64,000 nt of DNA from Anas platyrhynchos (lineage: Eukaryota > Chordata > Aves > Anseriformes > Anatidae). The position numbers and the translations under genes are program-made. Each line of letters starts with the position of its first letter. Within the stretch, counting starts at the first letter, position 1. The notes under the pieces were generated by a model, which was not told the origin of the DNA, searched no databases, and was given only the letters and a program-made list of their open reading frames with translations. Shown piece by piece: positions 9,802-21,800 of this stretch. The DNA lies in contig NC_092604.1 of assembly GCF_047663525.1 (NCBI RefSeq), positions 10,837,501 through 10,901,500 on the forward strand, in the 5' to 3' direction.

Positions 9802-12800
9802 ATGGACTTCAACGTGAAGAAGCTGGCGTCCGATGCGGGAGTCTTCTTCTCCCGAGCCATGCAGGTGGGGGCCGGGCCGCAGCGCGTCGCCATGGCAACG
9901 GGGGGGGCTGGGGCCTAGGGAGGGGGCCTGGGGCCTAGGGAGGGGGTCCCAAGGGGGCCCCCAGGGCCTGGGGTGGGTCCCAGGGTCTGAGGGGGGGACC
10001 CTGGTGTCTGAGGGGGTCCCTCAGAGCTTCACATGGGCCTGGGGGGGGGTCTCTGGGGCCTGAGGGGGGGTCCTAGGGTCTGAGGGGAATCCTGGAGGGG
10101 TCCCAGGGGGGTCCCCGGCGCCTGGGGGGGGTCCCAGGGTCTGAGAGGTGGGACCCCGGAGTCTGAGGGGGTCCCTCAGGGCTTCAGTTGGGCCTTTGGG
10201 GGGTCTCTGAGGGTGATGGGGGCCCCCCCAAGGACAGAAGGGGGCCTGATAAGAGGGTCCCCAGGGCCTTGGAGGTCCCCAAGGTCTGAGGGGGGACCCA
10301 GGGACCTGAATGGGGGTCCCAGCCCTGCCCCTGTCAGCCCTGCAGCATCCTCCTCCCTTCCTCCCCTCCTGTCTCCCAGGCATGGAGCATCCCTTGCTAT
10401 GCCCTGGGATCCTGGGGGGAGGATCCTTAGAAATATTGTGGGTTTAGCACGGTTTTGTTGTCATTTGTTTCGGTTTCCAGCTGGAGGAAAAGTTGTAAAT
10501 AGGCATTTTGGGGGTGGCACTGAGCTGCTGGCTCTGGCAGCGCAGGCTGGCCTGAGCTGCAGCCCCTGAACGGGGACCTCTGGGTGCTGAGGGCTCGGAG
10601 CCAGGCTGGGGAACCCCCAGCAGGAACCCACCTGAACCCCACTGCTGCTGCCACTTCCCTGGGGTGACAGGGGAGGGTGTCCAGAGCTTCCTGAAGCTGG
10701 TGGTGCAAACGGACCCAGAGATGCTTCTGACCCCTGCATTGAGGGGTTGGGGGGAAAGAAGCATACAGAGGGTAGGGCTTGCATTGTAGTGGTCATTATT
10801 TAAAGTACAGATGTATTGCAAATAGCTGCTCAGCTAACTGGCTGGGCAAGCGGCCAGCCCCGTTGAGGACCTGTTCCTTTTCGGTAGGCAGATGTGGTAG
10901 AAGCCTTTCACGGGTCGCCTTTCAGTCGTGCAGGAGCTCCAGGACCCCCCCCCAAAACACAGCGCTGTTAGAGGTGGGAAGGAGCCGCTGAGGCTGAGCA
11001 GGTAGCACCTCGCTGGAGTACAACGGCATCAAAATCATCCTTCCCTAGCCTGCTGGCAGCACCTTGCTGGGGCTGCAGTGCTGTCCTGAAACCGTAGACT
11101 GAAGAAACTTGGCTACCCGTGAGGAACGAAGCGTGCAGCAGGTGCTGAGATGTGGCTGCCGGCTCCGTCCGCTCCCCAGGCGTAAGAGCTAGGAAGGAAA
11201 ACTGCTCCTGGCCAGGCAGGGGAGGAGAAGGGAAGCAAATCGGAGGTGGTTGGGATCCTGCCTGAGAGCTCCAGTCCAGCTGGTGGCTTCAGGACCGGGA
11301 TCCTCTTCTACCCGAGGTGTGGGGGTTGACAAAAACAAAGCAGCGCTGCCTCGGTCCAACCCGTCTGTGCCACGGAGTAATCCTGGCTCGTTTAGGAATC
11401 GCTCTCCTGTAAACAGATCGCATCTCCTGTAATCGTGCCGGTGAGTCATGTGTTAGGAACAGAGACATATTAACTACAGGTGCAAAATCAGGAGCAGATG
11501 GAAGGCTTAAAGATGCTGTTCTCATGCAAATGACCTTGGTGGCAGAAGAAAGGCAGAAACGCTGCACAGAAATCGTGTGTTTGGAAGGCTCATTGTACGA
11601 CTCTGATAAGTGTTTCTGAGCTTCAAGGCGTAGGAAGGAGACAGGCATGGGAACAGCGTCTGCACGCCGCTTCTAGAGCAAGGAGGCGTTTATAAATAGC
11701 GGCTTCTGCCTGCTACACCTACTCCACATCATCTTGGACGCGACGATTCGTGTGACTAATTAAGGTAGTAATTACTCGCAACAAAATGGTCAAGGGGGGA
11801 GACGCCTCGCCGAGGCAGAGCCCCACCTCCTGAGATGTAATCCTGAGGAGAAGTGGAGCTGTTTGGGGCCGTCCCACACAGCCCTCACTCAGCAGGGGCG
11901 AGCATCGCCCCGTCACCACCTCCAGGAGCCAGAGGTGACAGCCGAGGCCTGCAGGGATCGGGTTTGTAGCGTTCTCCTTGCCCAGCAGATCTTCCAGGGG
12001 AGGAGAATGGCCTGGCTGGAACGAGCTGCGTTGTCTGTAGCGCCGGGGATGCTCTTCCTCAGCTCCAGGCATTTCACAGAGCGATGCTTTACGGGAACTG
12101 CGGCGAGCGGGAGATAAATGGACTGGCCATTATGTGCGGTGCTGCTCAGACAGCATTAGCTGTTGCTGTCTGGTGGAGACGTCTGGCCAACACAAGGAGA
12201 GCTGGCTGGCACTGCAGGAAGGGCTGTGGCTGTAGCACTGCTCGGGTAGGGGGAAAGGAGGCAGAAGGTGGTCAGACACCCCCCTGGGGTCGCCTCCAAG
12301 AGCCGTCCTGGTTTGAGGCCTGTTGAGTACAGCCTGAGGTGAAGAGCAGGAAGGATTTTAGGCCTAGGTTTAACCTGGCTCGTGACAAAACTCAAACCAT
12401 CACCACCTTTACGTGGCTTTTTGTAGCTCAGGCAGCAGGAGAACACAACCTCTGGTCACCTGCTCCTTCCAGCTACCAGTAAGTGGGCTCGATCCCTCAA
12501 TCCCAAACCTGCAGAGAAGGCGATGATGGCAGCTGCAGCCTCCCTCCAGGAACCGGCGTCTCTTCCTCCAAAGTAACGGTCCGGGTGCATCTGTTGCAGC
12601 CAGGCTCTCTCAGGGAGGTCTGGCAATCACTGTGGGTTTCTGTCTCCTGTCACTTCTGATGGAAACTTGCTCCAGGCAAAATTGCCCGAGCACCAGTAGA
12701 GCTTTTGGGTGCGTGTCCCCCTGCTAATGCAGTTACCGCTGGCACCTGGAGGTTGACTTGTTCTGGCCTGAAGCTCCCAAGGCAAGGCAGCCTTCCCCAG

Positions 12801-15800
12801 CTCTCCAAATCTGGTGATGAAAGAGACCTGTCCCCTCTGCTCGCTGCCCGTGCCGGGGTTAATGCCTTGCCTACTGGACACCTTCAAATTCAAGACCCCG
12901 GGAGGTGACTGAAAGGAAGGGTTTTGAAGTCAAGAGGTACAGGCCGGGTCCTGTTTCCGTTTGAAACATGTCTATGAATCCACAAGGGCAAGATTTTTTT
13001 TTTTTTACTTTCCTAAATGCTTTGCTCCTGAGTTAACAAAGCTGTCCTGCTAATGGCTTCCTTCTGTCCTCTAACACAGTTCTGCTTGGCTCGCAGCCTG
13101 GCTGCCCTGACTCCCGGTGACCAAACCCTTGAAGCACACCCTGTGTCTGTTCCAAGGCAGCAGAGATCCAGGTAGTTTTTAGATGCTGACTAAGTGGCAG
13201 TGGCTTCTTTCCTACTGCAGCCCTGTACAGGGGCTGAATCTGCCTCTGCCCTGCCTCTGAGCACCAAAAGAGCGATGTTCCAACAGCCTGGGCGCGAGGG
13301 AGCTGTTAGGAGGCTCCAGCAGCCCCAATCTAGTGGCGGAGGCAGCAGACATCTCCCGGTTTCGGGTCTCCCAGCCTGGGCCTGCTGAAGGGGAGAGGCG
13401 TGGAAGGATCACACGAGCCTGGAAGAGACAAGGCAGGGAGGCTGCTCTGCGTGAAACAGGCGTGGAAGCAGTGGGATTTCATCCCCTTGGCTTAGAGGGA
13501 GGAAGGCACCAACGCTTCCAGCAACAAAAACAACGCGTGTGGGATCTTCAGCCCTAACCTTGGGGGCCTCAGGTTTTCTGATATCAGAGCTGTAGTGCAG
13601 AGGGACGCATCCAGCTCTGCTCTGCTCTCTCACCCTCCTGGCACCCCAGCTGTGCCTTTACCAACTCGTGTGGGGAAAGAGCAGCTTTCCCCCAAGCTGT
13701 AACTGCTGGCAGCTGCCCTGACTGCAATCCGGCACGGCTGTGGCTTTTGCAATCCGTGCCTGTTGCCCGAGTGTTGCTCTCCTGCTCCATCAGCCTGCCT
13801 GTCCCCTCGGTCCCTGAGAACGCCTCCAGCATTCCTGCTGGCCAGCCAAGCCTCCCGGAGGAAACCCAACCTTTGGCTGAATTATTGATGCCCTGGAACG
13901 CAGCGTGACTCTCCTCTTCCTGGAGAGTGCGAGTGGCACTCGGCTAAAGGCTGCCCTGCATTATTAATCGCTTCTTCAGCCTCCCTGCACAAAACCAGGG
14001 CTGCTGCTCAACTGGGTCAGCTTCAGGGACCAGCAGCAGCCTCTCCACATCCTGACCCAGCCTCCCTGAGCTGCTCCTGTGGAACCAGAGGAGTTTTGTG
14101 GCAGCAGGATTGAGGAGCTCGAGGTTCTCCCCTGGCACTGTGCTCACACAGGCTCTGCCTGCCCTGACTCTCCTGGGTGGGTATGCACCAAGCCATGCGT
14201 CAGCCTGGTATGAGCAAACAAGGCTCCCACTTGTAGGGTTTGGGGTATTTGGAGCTGTAAGAACCATCAGTGCTTCGGGTCTGGGAGCAGCAAGACAAAA
14301 TATTTTTAATCTGGCTTTCTACAGTCAGGAGGAGGGACTGCACGGCGAGCCTGGCTGTTCCCCTGCATCTCCCAGCCTCACAGGGGAGCTTTATTTCTGT
14401 CCAGTGGGAAGCAAAAATGCAATCAAATCTCTGAAAGTGTTATGAAAACAAATTCCTAGCAACAGAAATCCTCTAAGTGCGGAGAGATGGAACAGGGTGG
14501 GTTCTGCTCGAGCAGGCAGACTTCATCACAAGCTGTTCTTCCACCCTGCTCTCCCCTGGGGACGTGGACTTGGGCAACCAGCTCCGAGGATCAGCTGAGA
14601 CCTGTTGCCACCTGAGATCTCAGACCTCCACTGGCAGCAGCTCGTAGGATCAGGCAGTGTAACTTACCTCTAATCCCCTTGGCTGGCTGCGTGTTCATGA
14701 GAAGCTTCATCTAACCCTGCTGGAAGCTGCTCCTGGGAGCCGTGGCTCTGCTCATCCCAGCACCTGAGGGCAGGTTCCCAGCGACACGGCGTGGGCGAGC
14801 GAGGTCTCTGAGCCCCCTGAAAGTCACAAGAAGGGACAGGGGAGCTGGGGCAGCATTGAGCTGGGTGAGGGAGGCACGAGGGGAACGAAGTGGGAATGGA
14901 GCAACAGCCTCCCGTGCCCTCGCACCCACTCTGTGACCTTCAGGCTCTGCCTCGCTGCTCCGAAATGAAGCCTGAAGAGGAGATTTTGTGACCTGCCCAG
15001 CTGGAGCTGCGGGCTGTGACTCACGTTCCTGGCAGTGAGCACGATGTGTCCTCAACCCTCTTGCAGGACAAACAGCTTTGGTGACCGAGTCCTGGCCCAA
15101 CGCTCTGCGAATAACCACGTTTCCAGGGCACCGGGAGAACGGCTGGCCTACAGAAAACAGCAGCAAAGTGCAAGGAGGCTTGTGAACATCACAAAGCTCC
15201 CCAGAACCGAGGGATTCAAGAGCCTGCCGACGGCCCTGGGGAGGGCTTCAGCAGCGATCTGCTTCTGCAGCAATGCTGCGAGAAGCTGACTCAAATCAGC
15301 TGCTAGGAAATTGGGTTTAAGCTTGACAGCTCCAGGGCAGATGCTGGTGCAGGACGTCAGAACTGCAGGAAGAGGAGCTGGACTTGAAAGGGAGCTGAGT
15401 TCTCAAAAAAAAAAAAGCTGCCTGGGAAAGGGGGGCAAGGGAGACTGCTACGCTTGCATCAGAGAGGCTCGGCGTATTTAGGAGAGCTCTAAACCAGCTG
15501 ACTCGAGCCTCAGTGCCAAATACCTGGGAAGCCCCAGTTTGCTGCATGGCAGTGACTCAGCCCAGCCTGGCAGAGCCTGAAAACAGCCCTGGGCTTCCCA
15601 CAGCCACAGAGGAAAAGATGCTTCAGCTGCTCCCTCGGGTCTGATAGCTGCATGTGTCCCCCAGAGACGATGGCAGGAACCAGGGACCGAGCAGCACAAA
15701 GTCCTCGCCTCCATCACCTCCTAAGTGCCTGCTTCTTACCCCACAGGTCACGGTGTAACCATACCTGCAGGGCTCACGTCTCTCTGACCTCCAGCAGCCT

Positions 15801-18800
15801 TTGCACGTGGCTGATAATGCGGCTCCTGAGCGCTGCTCCTGGCCTGCTCTGTCTCCCTTTGTCCCCAGCGCTGTGCTGGGTGCACACAGGGCTCGGGGGT
15901 AGGCTTTAATCTCCTGGCACCTGGCTGTGCCAGGTCCTGATAGCTGAACGGGAGCACCTGAAGCCAACAACAAGGACTAAAAGGACAAACGGGACCTCTG
16001 TGAGGTCCCAAGGGTTCTTTTATCATGATCCAACAAGATCCTGGCTCCATCAACAGCAGGAAACTGGGCTCAGAAAGATGCTGAAGCTGGTCAGCTTCTT
16101 GAGAAGAACGAAGAAGGGGGGTTAGGAAGAGAGGGAGGAGGCTCTTCTCCCAGAAATCTCCCAAGGAAGCAGCAGGGGGTGTCCAGGCCACCCGACACTG
16201 CCCCTCCAGGCTGGCAGGTTGCATGTCAGAGGAGTTGCACAGCCTGCGCTTCTCTGCTGCTGATTTCAAACTGCCAAGAAGCAGGGAGGGAGGGAGAGTC
16301 AGTCCTCTGCCAGCACAAACCTGAGGGCTGAGAGAGGTCTGACACCGTTGTATTTCTCTCATGAGCCTGTGTCAGAAGCTGTCCAGCCACCACGTCTCCT
16401 AGAGGAAGACTTGAAGAACCACCACTTGCTGCAAGCATTTTCATCAAAAAAGATGAGTTTGAGCCTCCTTAAACCCCAGGAGCTCAGCCAGCAGCTCGGA
16501 CCCTGTCTCAGGGCAAGCACAAGCCCTGCAGGTGTCCTCTGTGTGCTTGTCTAAAGAGATAAGAAGTCGGATTTGGGCATTTCTGATCCCAGTGGGTCTG
16601 CAGGACGTAGAATTGCTTAGGAGGAGGTAAAAGGAGGCAGCCCAGTGCCTCATTTGGAGGCTATCTGTTGCTCTCCAGCATGAAGCCACATGTGTATTTA
16701 AATAGATCCCTCACAACTACAGCATTTTTTACCATGCTACTTGCCTTAATAAAAGTTACTTATTCTGGAACACCTCTCAAACCCGGCCTCTATTTTTAGC
16801 TCAATGTTTGTTCTACTCATTGGTTTAAAAAAAAAAAAAAGCCTTCCTCCACTGAAAGATGCCTGGGAACAAAGAAAGACGCTTTGAAGGCTTTTATCTT
16901 AATTTTAAGATAATTGCATAAGACAGAAGCAGCCTCTCTAGCTCTTAATGGCTCTGTAGCACTTTATAATTTTGCTGTGGTAGAACTGAACTTCTAACAA
17001 CTACCTCCTTTCTGCAGTTTACAGAAGAAAAGTTGGGCCAGGCTGAGAAGACCGAATTGGATGCCCACTTTGAAAACCTCCTGGCCAGGGCAGACTCGAC
17101 GAAGAACTGGACAGAGAAGATCTTGCGCCAGACTGAGGTCCTGCTGCAGCCAAACCCCAGTAAGTCCAAACCTCACTGCTTGAAGGACAACCATTGTTCC
17201 TATCTCACCGTTAAGTCATGCCCTCTGGCAGAAAGCCTTGCTGATTGGGGCTGCAAGGAGTGCGTCTTTGTGCCTGTCCTTCATCCCCTCATGGCTGAAA
17301 GGTGACCGCTGCTGCCCCACACAGCTCCCGAGGACAGGGAAGGACGGGGAAGGTGGCCAGAGGGAGGGGACGCGTTCTCCCAGTGCTGCTGTTTGCTGCC
17401 CAGTGCATGACTGAGGACTGCAGGCCACGGTGAAAAGTTCCCCGGGCCCCTCCTTCACCTTCCTCCTGTAACCACCCGTGGTATCTTGGTTCCAGGTGCC
17501 AGAGTAGAAGAATTCCTCTACGAGAAACTCGACCGCAAGGTGCCCTCCCGGGTCACCAATGGGGAGCTGCTGGCGCAGTACATGACAGAGGCAGCCAACG
17601 ACTTCGGACCGGGGACACCTTACGGTAAGCCAGCCTGGCTGAGCCCCAAAAATCATCCCCCCAAGAGGGTACCCCCACTGCCCTTCTGGTTAAGGCTTCC
17701 ACAGTAGAGAAGGGCCTAGCACAGGGGCAAATAGACCACCTGGAGGAGGAAGGCAGACTTACTCTGCAACAAAGCATCCTCCAGCCTTGTGGGGGACAAG
17801 GGACAGGGGGCTCCCCAGCCCTAATGCAGTCCTCAAGGCTGGCAGAGCAAGAGAGGAAGCAAAGACCCAGGGTAGCCAAAGATCCAGGGAGCCAGTGGAA
17901 CTGGTTACAGGATGCAGAAACCATTGTGTTATTGCCATGGCTTTCTAAATTACCCCGAACAATGACTTGCACTGAATGGTTTTAGCTTTGTCAAGTTTGA
18001 GAATTACTTTTTTTTTTTTTTAAATCTGAAGTGGTATCTAGTTGTAGTTTCTCTAGGCTGTGAACAGAACTGGCCTTTAAGTGTGGCTTGCAATTAGAAG
18101 GGAAAATCATTTCTCCAGCAAGAGAACAAGAAAACAGCTTTGGGAAGGTTGGTGCTTGGTTACAAGCTTCAGAAGGCCCCTTCCTTATCACCCAATGCAT
18201 CTTGCTGCTCATAAATCCTAGCAGTTCCCCCTTCCTAAGGGAATTTAGGGCTTCTTTAAGCAGCAGACCTGCACAGAAGCACTGCTTGAACTTCCAACTG
18301 TCCTTGCTTCTGCCATAAGCTTTGTTGTTGCTCACCAAATTGATCGTTGTTCAATAGTGAATCCTGTTGCAGGCAGAACAGCTGTAACTGCCTCTATAGG
18401 CAGCGCTGCCCCAGCTGAAGCCTAATCGACTCATTTTTTCTGCTCTGGTGCTTTTCAATTTGCTGCTCTGTTCCTGTGCCTCTGGTTTATGAGACAAAGA
18501 TCATACTGCCCAAGCAGGTGCAGCAGCAAAAGAACAGCAGTGGAATAAGTGCCTCAGCAGGCAGATAAGATCAAAGCTGCACTGGGAGTGGTTGAGAAGA
18601 GGCCAGAAGCTGAAGGCAGGCTGGTGGTAGGACTGAAGCTGCTGTGGTACGGGCACGGTCACCTTGTCCAGGCATGGTACACCGTGCCTCCTGCTCCACA
18701 AAACTGGAGCCTGGTAGCACTGGGGGAGTTGGCTTAAGCCAACACAGCGTTAATCGGTTTCTCCTGGAGTTGAAGGCTGCCATCATTGCAGGGAAGACCT

Positions 18801-21800
18801 TGATAAAAGTTGGAGAGACTCAGAGGCGCTTAGGTGCAGCGGAACGGGACTTCATCCACTCTGCCTCCATCAACTTCCTGACCCCACTGCGCAACTTCCT
18901 GGAAGGGGACTGGAGAACCATTTCTGTGAGTATGGTGGCAGGGAAGGGCGGCTCATCACCTCGCTAGGGAGGAGGAGGGCAGGGGGAAGTGGAGACAGTG
19001 CTGGGAGAATGCGTCCTCCTTCCCTGGGAGAAAGGATGAGCCCACATCTCTCCCCTTGGGGAGCACAAGGAAAGGGAAATGCCAGTCCTAGATCTGCTCA
19101 GAGCTCCCTCTGGGTTGTTGTCTGATGTGGGTGAGGATGGCACCTCCTTTCCTGACCCCTGCAGCTGAGTGGGCACTCCAAGCCCTCAGGCTCCCCTGTC
19201 TCCAGAAAGTTACCCTGCATCCCTCGCAGCCATGCCCCAAACTCCTGTTAGCAGGATGAACACAGCAACTGCTTCTTTCTCACAAGCACTTTTTGCTTAG
19301 GAGATAGATTTGATTCCCAGATGATCCCTTGACCCTTTCCTTTCCCCAACAGTTCCTAAGCAGCCTGCTCTTACCCCATTTTCTGTCTCTTGCAGAAAGA
19401 ACGGAGGATCCTGCAGAACTGCCGCCTGGATCTGGACGCCTGCAAAGCCAGGCTGAAGAAAGCCAAAGCTGCCGAGGCAAAAGCAGCGGTAACTCTTTCC
19501 TTCATTCTTTTCTGTCCTTCTGACCCCAGGGTTTGGCTCACACGAGCAATGCCATGAGCTCTCTGGATAAAAATCAGGCTGCCCTACGACCTCCTGGCTC
19601 TGGCAGGCATGGGTGGGAGGATTCCTAATCTGGTGTGCAAGGGAACTGGGAGCAGGAGCCCTGTGCCTGTTCCTCAGATGCCCTCCCATGGGAGAGTTGT
19701 TGAAACAAACAGTTCTGAGCTGCCAGAGGCTGGAAACTCACACTTACCACGCTGCTGCCACCTGACTGACAGTGGTTCCTGGCTGTTCAGTTACTAGCTG
19801 GGTGATTTGTGCCGGTAACGACGAGGCTGTATCCTCTGAGGACTTGCTAAATCTCCCTGGGGATCTGGAAGCAAGCCAAGAGAGAGCTGAGCTGGAAGGT
19901 GCACAAGAGGAAAGCACGCTGGGGCGCTGCAGGACTCCTGGGATTTCAGCCTAGTTGTCATTTGGCCAACCAGCTCCTTCCCAGGTGGAAATGCTGGGGG
20001 AGCTTGTAAGGGGTGGCGAGGGTCGGGCTGGCCACCAAAAAGCCCCTCCTGCAGCCTCCCCATTCACATAGGTGGCAGTGCTGTTGGGTTACCTGCTGCC
20101 TTGCCCTCTACCTTTGGAGGATTCGTGGCTGGCAAACCAGCAAAGCTCCCAGGTCAGTGCAGAAGGGACAGGCAAGTCAAGCAGCGTCCCTGTCCCCAGG
20201 CCTGAGCAATGGGAGTGTGGGACAAGAGACCTCAGGAACGTTCCCCGGGCCAGGTCAGGTCAGACCCACCAAAGGTACCTTCAGGAGCCCTCCCAGTGGA
20301 AGCAGCGACCCTTATTTTATCCTAGGCTTAAGTCAGAGCAGGAATTCAGACAGCTTGTGCGCTTCCTCCCTTTCTGCCCTCTTCCTCCTCAACTTGCTTC
20401 CAACATGAAGCGATCCCAAGGGCTCTCAGCTGCAAACAAGATCCTTGGGTGAGGGACTTCGAAGTAGCTAGAAAAGCAAAACCTGGTCTCCCACTGCAAC
20501 TGCAGTGCTGGAGTGCTCCAGGTAGGACACAGAGCCAGCCTCAAGGCTTCCAAACCTTTGAACAGCTCCTTGATATAGATCACCACAAGAGAAAAGCAAC
20601 CTCAGCTGCTTTTTTTGAGCACCCAGCTTAGCCTGAAGGTGAGGTCCGTGTCCTCAGGGTGCCTCACTGACTACCAGGGGACGAGGCAGGAGTGGAAGCT
20701 CCCAGCACGGAGGGCTGGGCTGCTGCCTCGGCACCAGACGTGGTAGCTCATGGTTAGCCCACGGTGCTCCTGCAGTGTGCCTGGAGTCCTGCGTCACCTC
20801 TCCATCCAAGCTGCCTCTGATATCGCACCTCTCCCAGCTCACCTCTCTCTTGCTGCTCCTCTCCTTTGGGTGCAAACCTGTGTTCCTACAGCTTCTGTCT
20901 CTGAGTGTGCTGCTGCCCAGCCCCCTGAGCTGCTGTCCGATTGTCTGGGCTTGTGCATTTCCCTCTGATTTTTGTGCTTTGTCCTTCCTGTTGATGCTGT
21001 TTTGTTTACTAACCTTTTTTGTTTTGTTTCTTTGTGATTTGCTCAGTGTGAGGGAGATGTGAGTATTGACTGTGCTAACGGTGCTGTGATTTTCTTTACC
21101 ACCTCTCATTGTCTCTTACCCATTTTAAATGAAAATTCCTATTTTATCTCCCTCCTCCATCAGGACCGGCCCTGCAGCATGTACTGCTCAGGGCCCTGGC
21201 TGCCAGGGGAAGCGGCCCTAGAAAAATGGGAGCATTTATCAGCTGCCCACAGCCCCTCTGGAGCATGCACCCAGCTCCATCATCGCTGCTTGCAAGCAGT
21301 GCTCGAGGGGCTCACCTAAAAACCCCCTCAGGCTCCTCTGGCCCCAGGCAGGAGGAGGTTGGGCTGGGCGGTGAGTCCCTCCCTGGAGGGGAGGCAGCCT
21401 GGAGACAATGACAGGCAGGTGGACCTGGTTGTGGTGCTGTGCTGCCCTTCAGGCTCAGGGCTCTGCCCATTTTCACCATTGCAAGAGTGGAAGAGGGAGG
21501 AGGGGAGGGAGGGAGGGGTTCTTTGTGCCAACTGCTTGCAAATACAACTTGCCCATGCACAGGAGCGCAAGAGCAGCTTGCCTCCTCCATCATCCCATGT
21601 GCTTTGACTAGTTTTGGGACTCACCGGAGAGCAGGGAACGGGAGGAGAGGTTTCTTAAGTTGCTCGTGATTTAAAACTAACAAATATCACTGTGGAACTC
21701 CTCTCCCCACGGGGAGGAGCCAAGCCTAGCCACTGCACTAGCCTCAAATTTCCCTGGTGCATTCCTCTCCCTGCACTCAGGTGTGACTTGTAGCAGGAAT

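Noticed and set aside
15748..16362. 204-codon open frame, minus strand, in SH3GLB2 intron 1
   Set aside because: GC-rich intronic sequence with few chance stops. Low-complexity translation, no promoter or related protein recognised.
16749..16754. AATAAA in SH3GLB2 intron 1 as a premature end
   Set aside because: No GT-rich downstream element stands out and the full gene continues with all exons intact.
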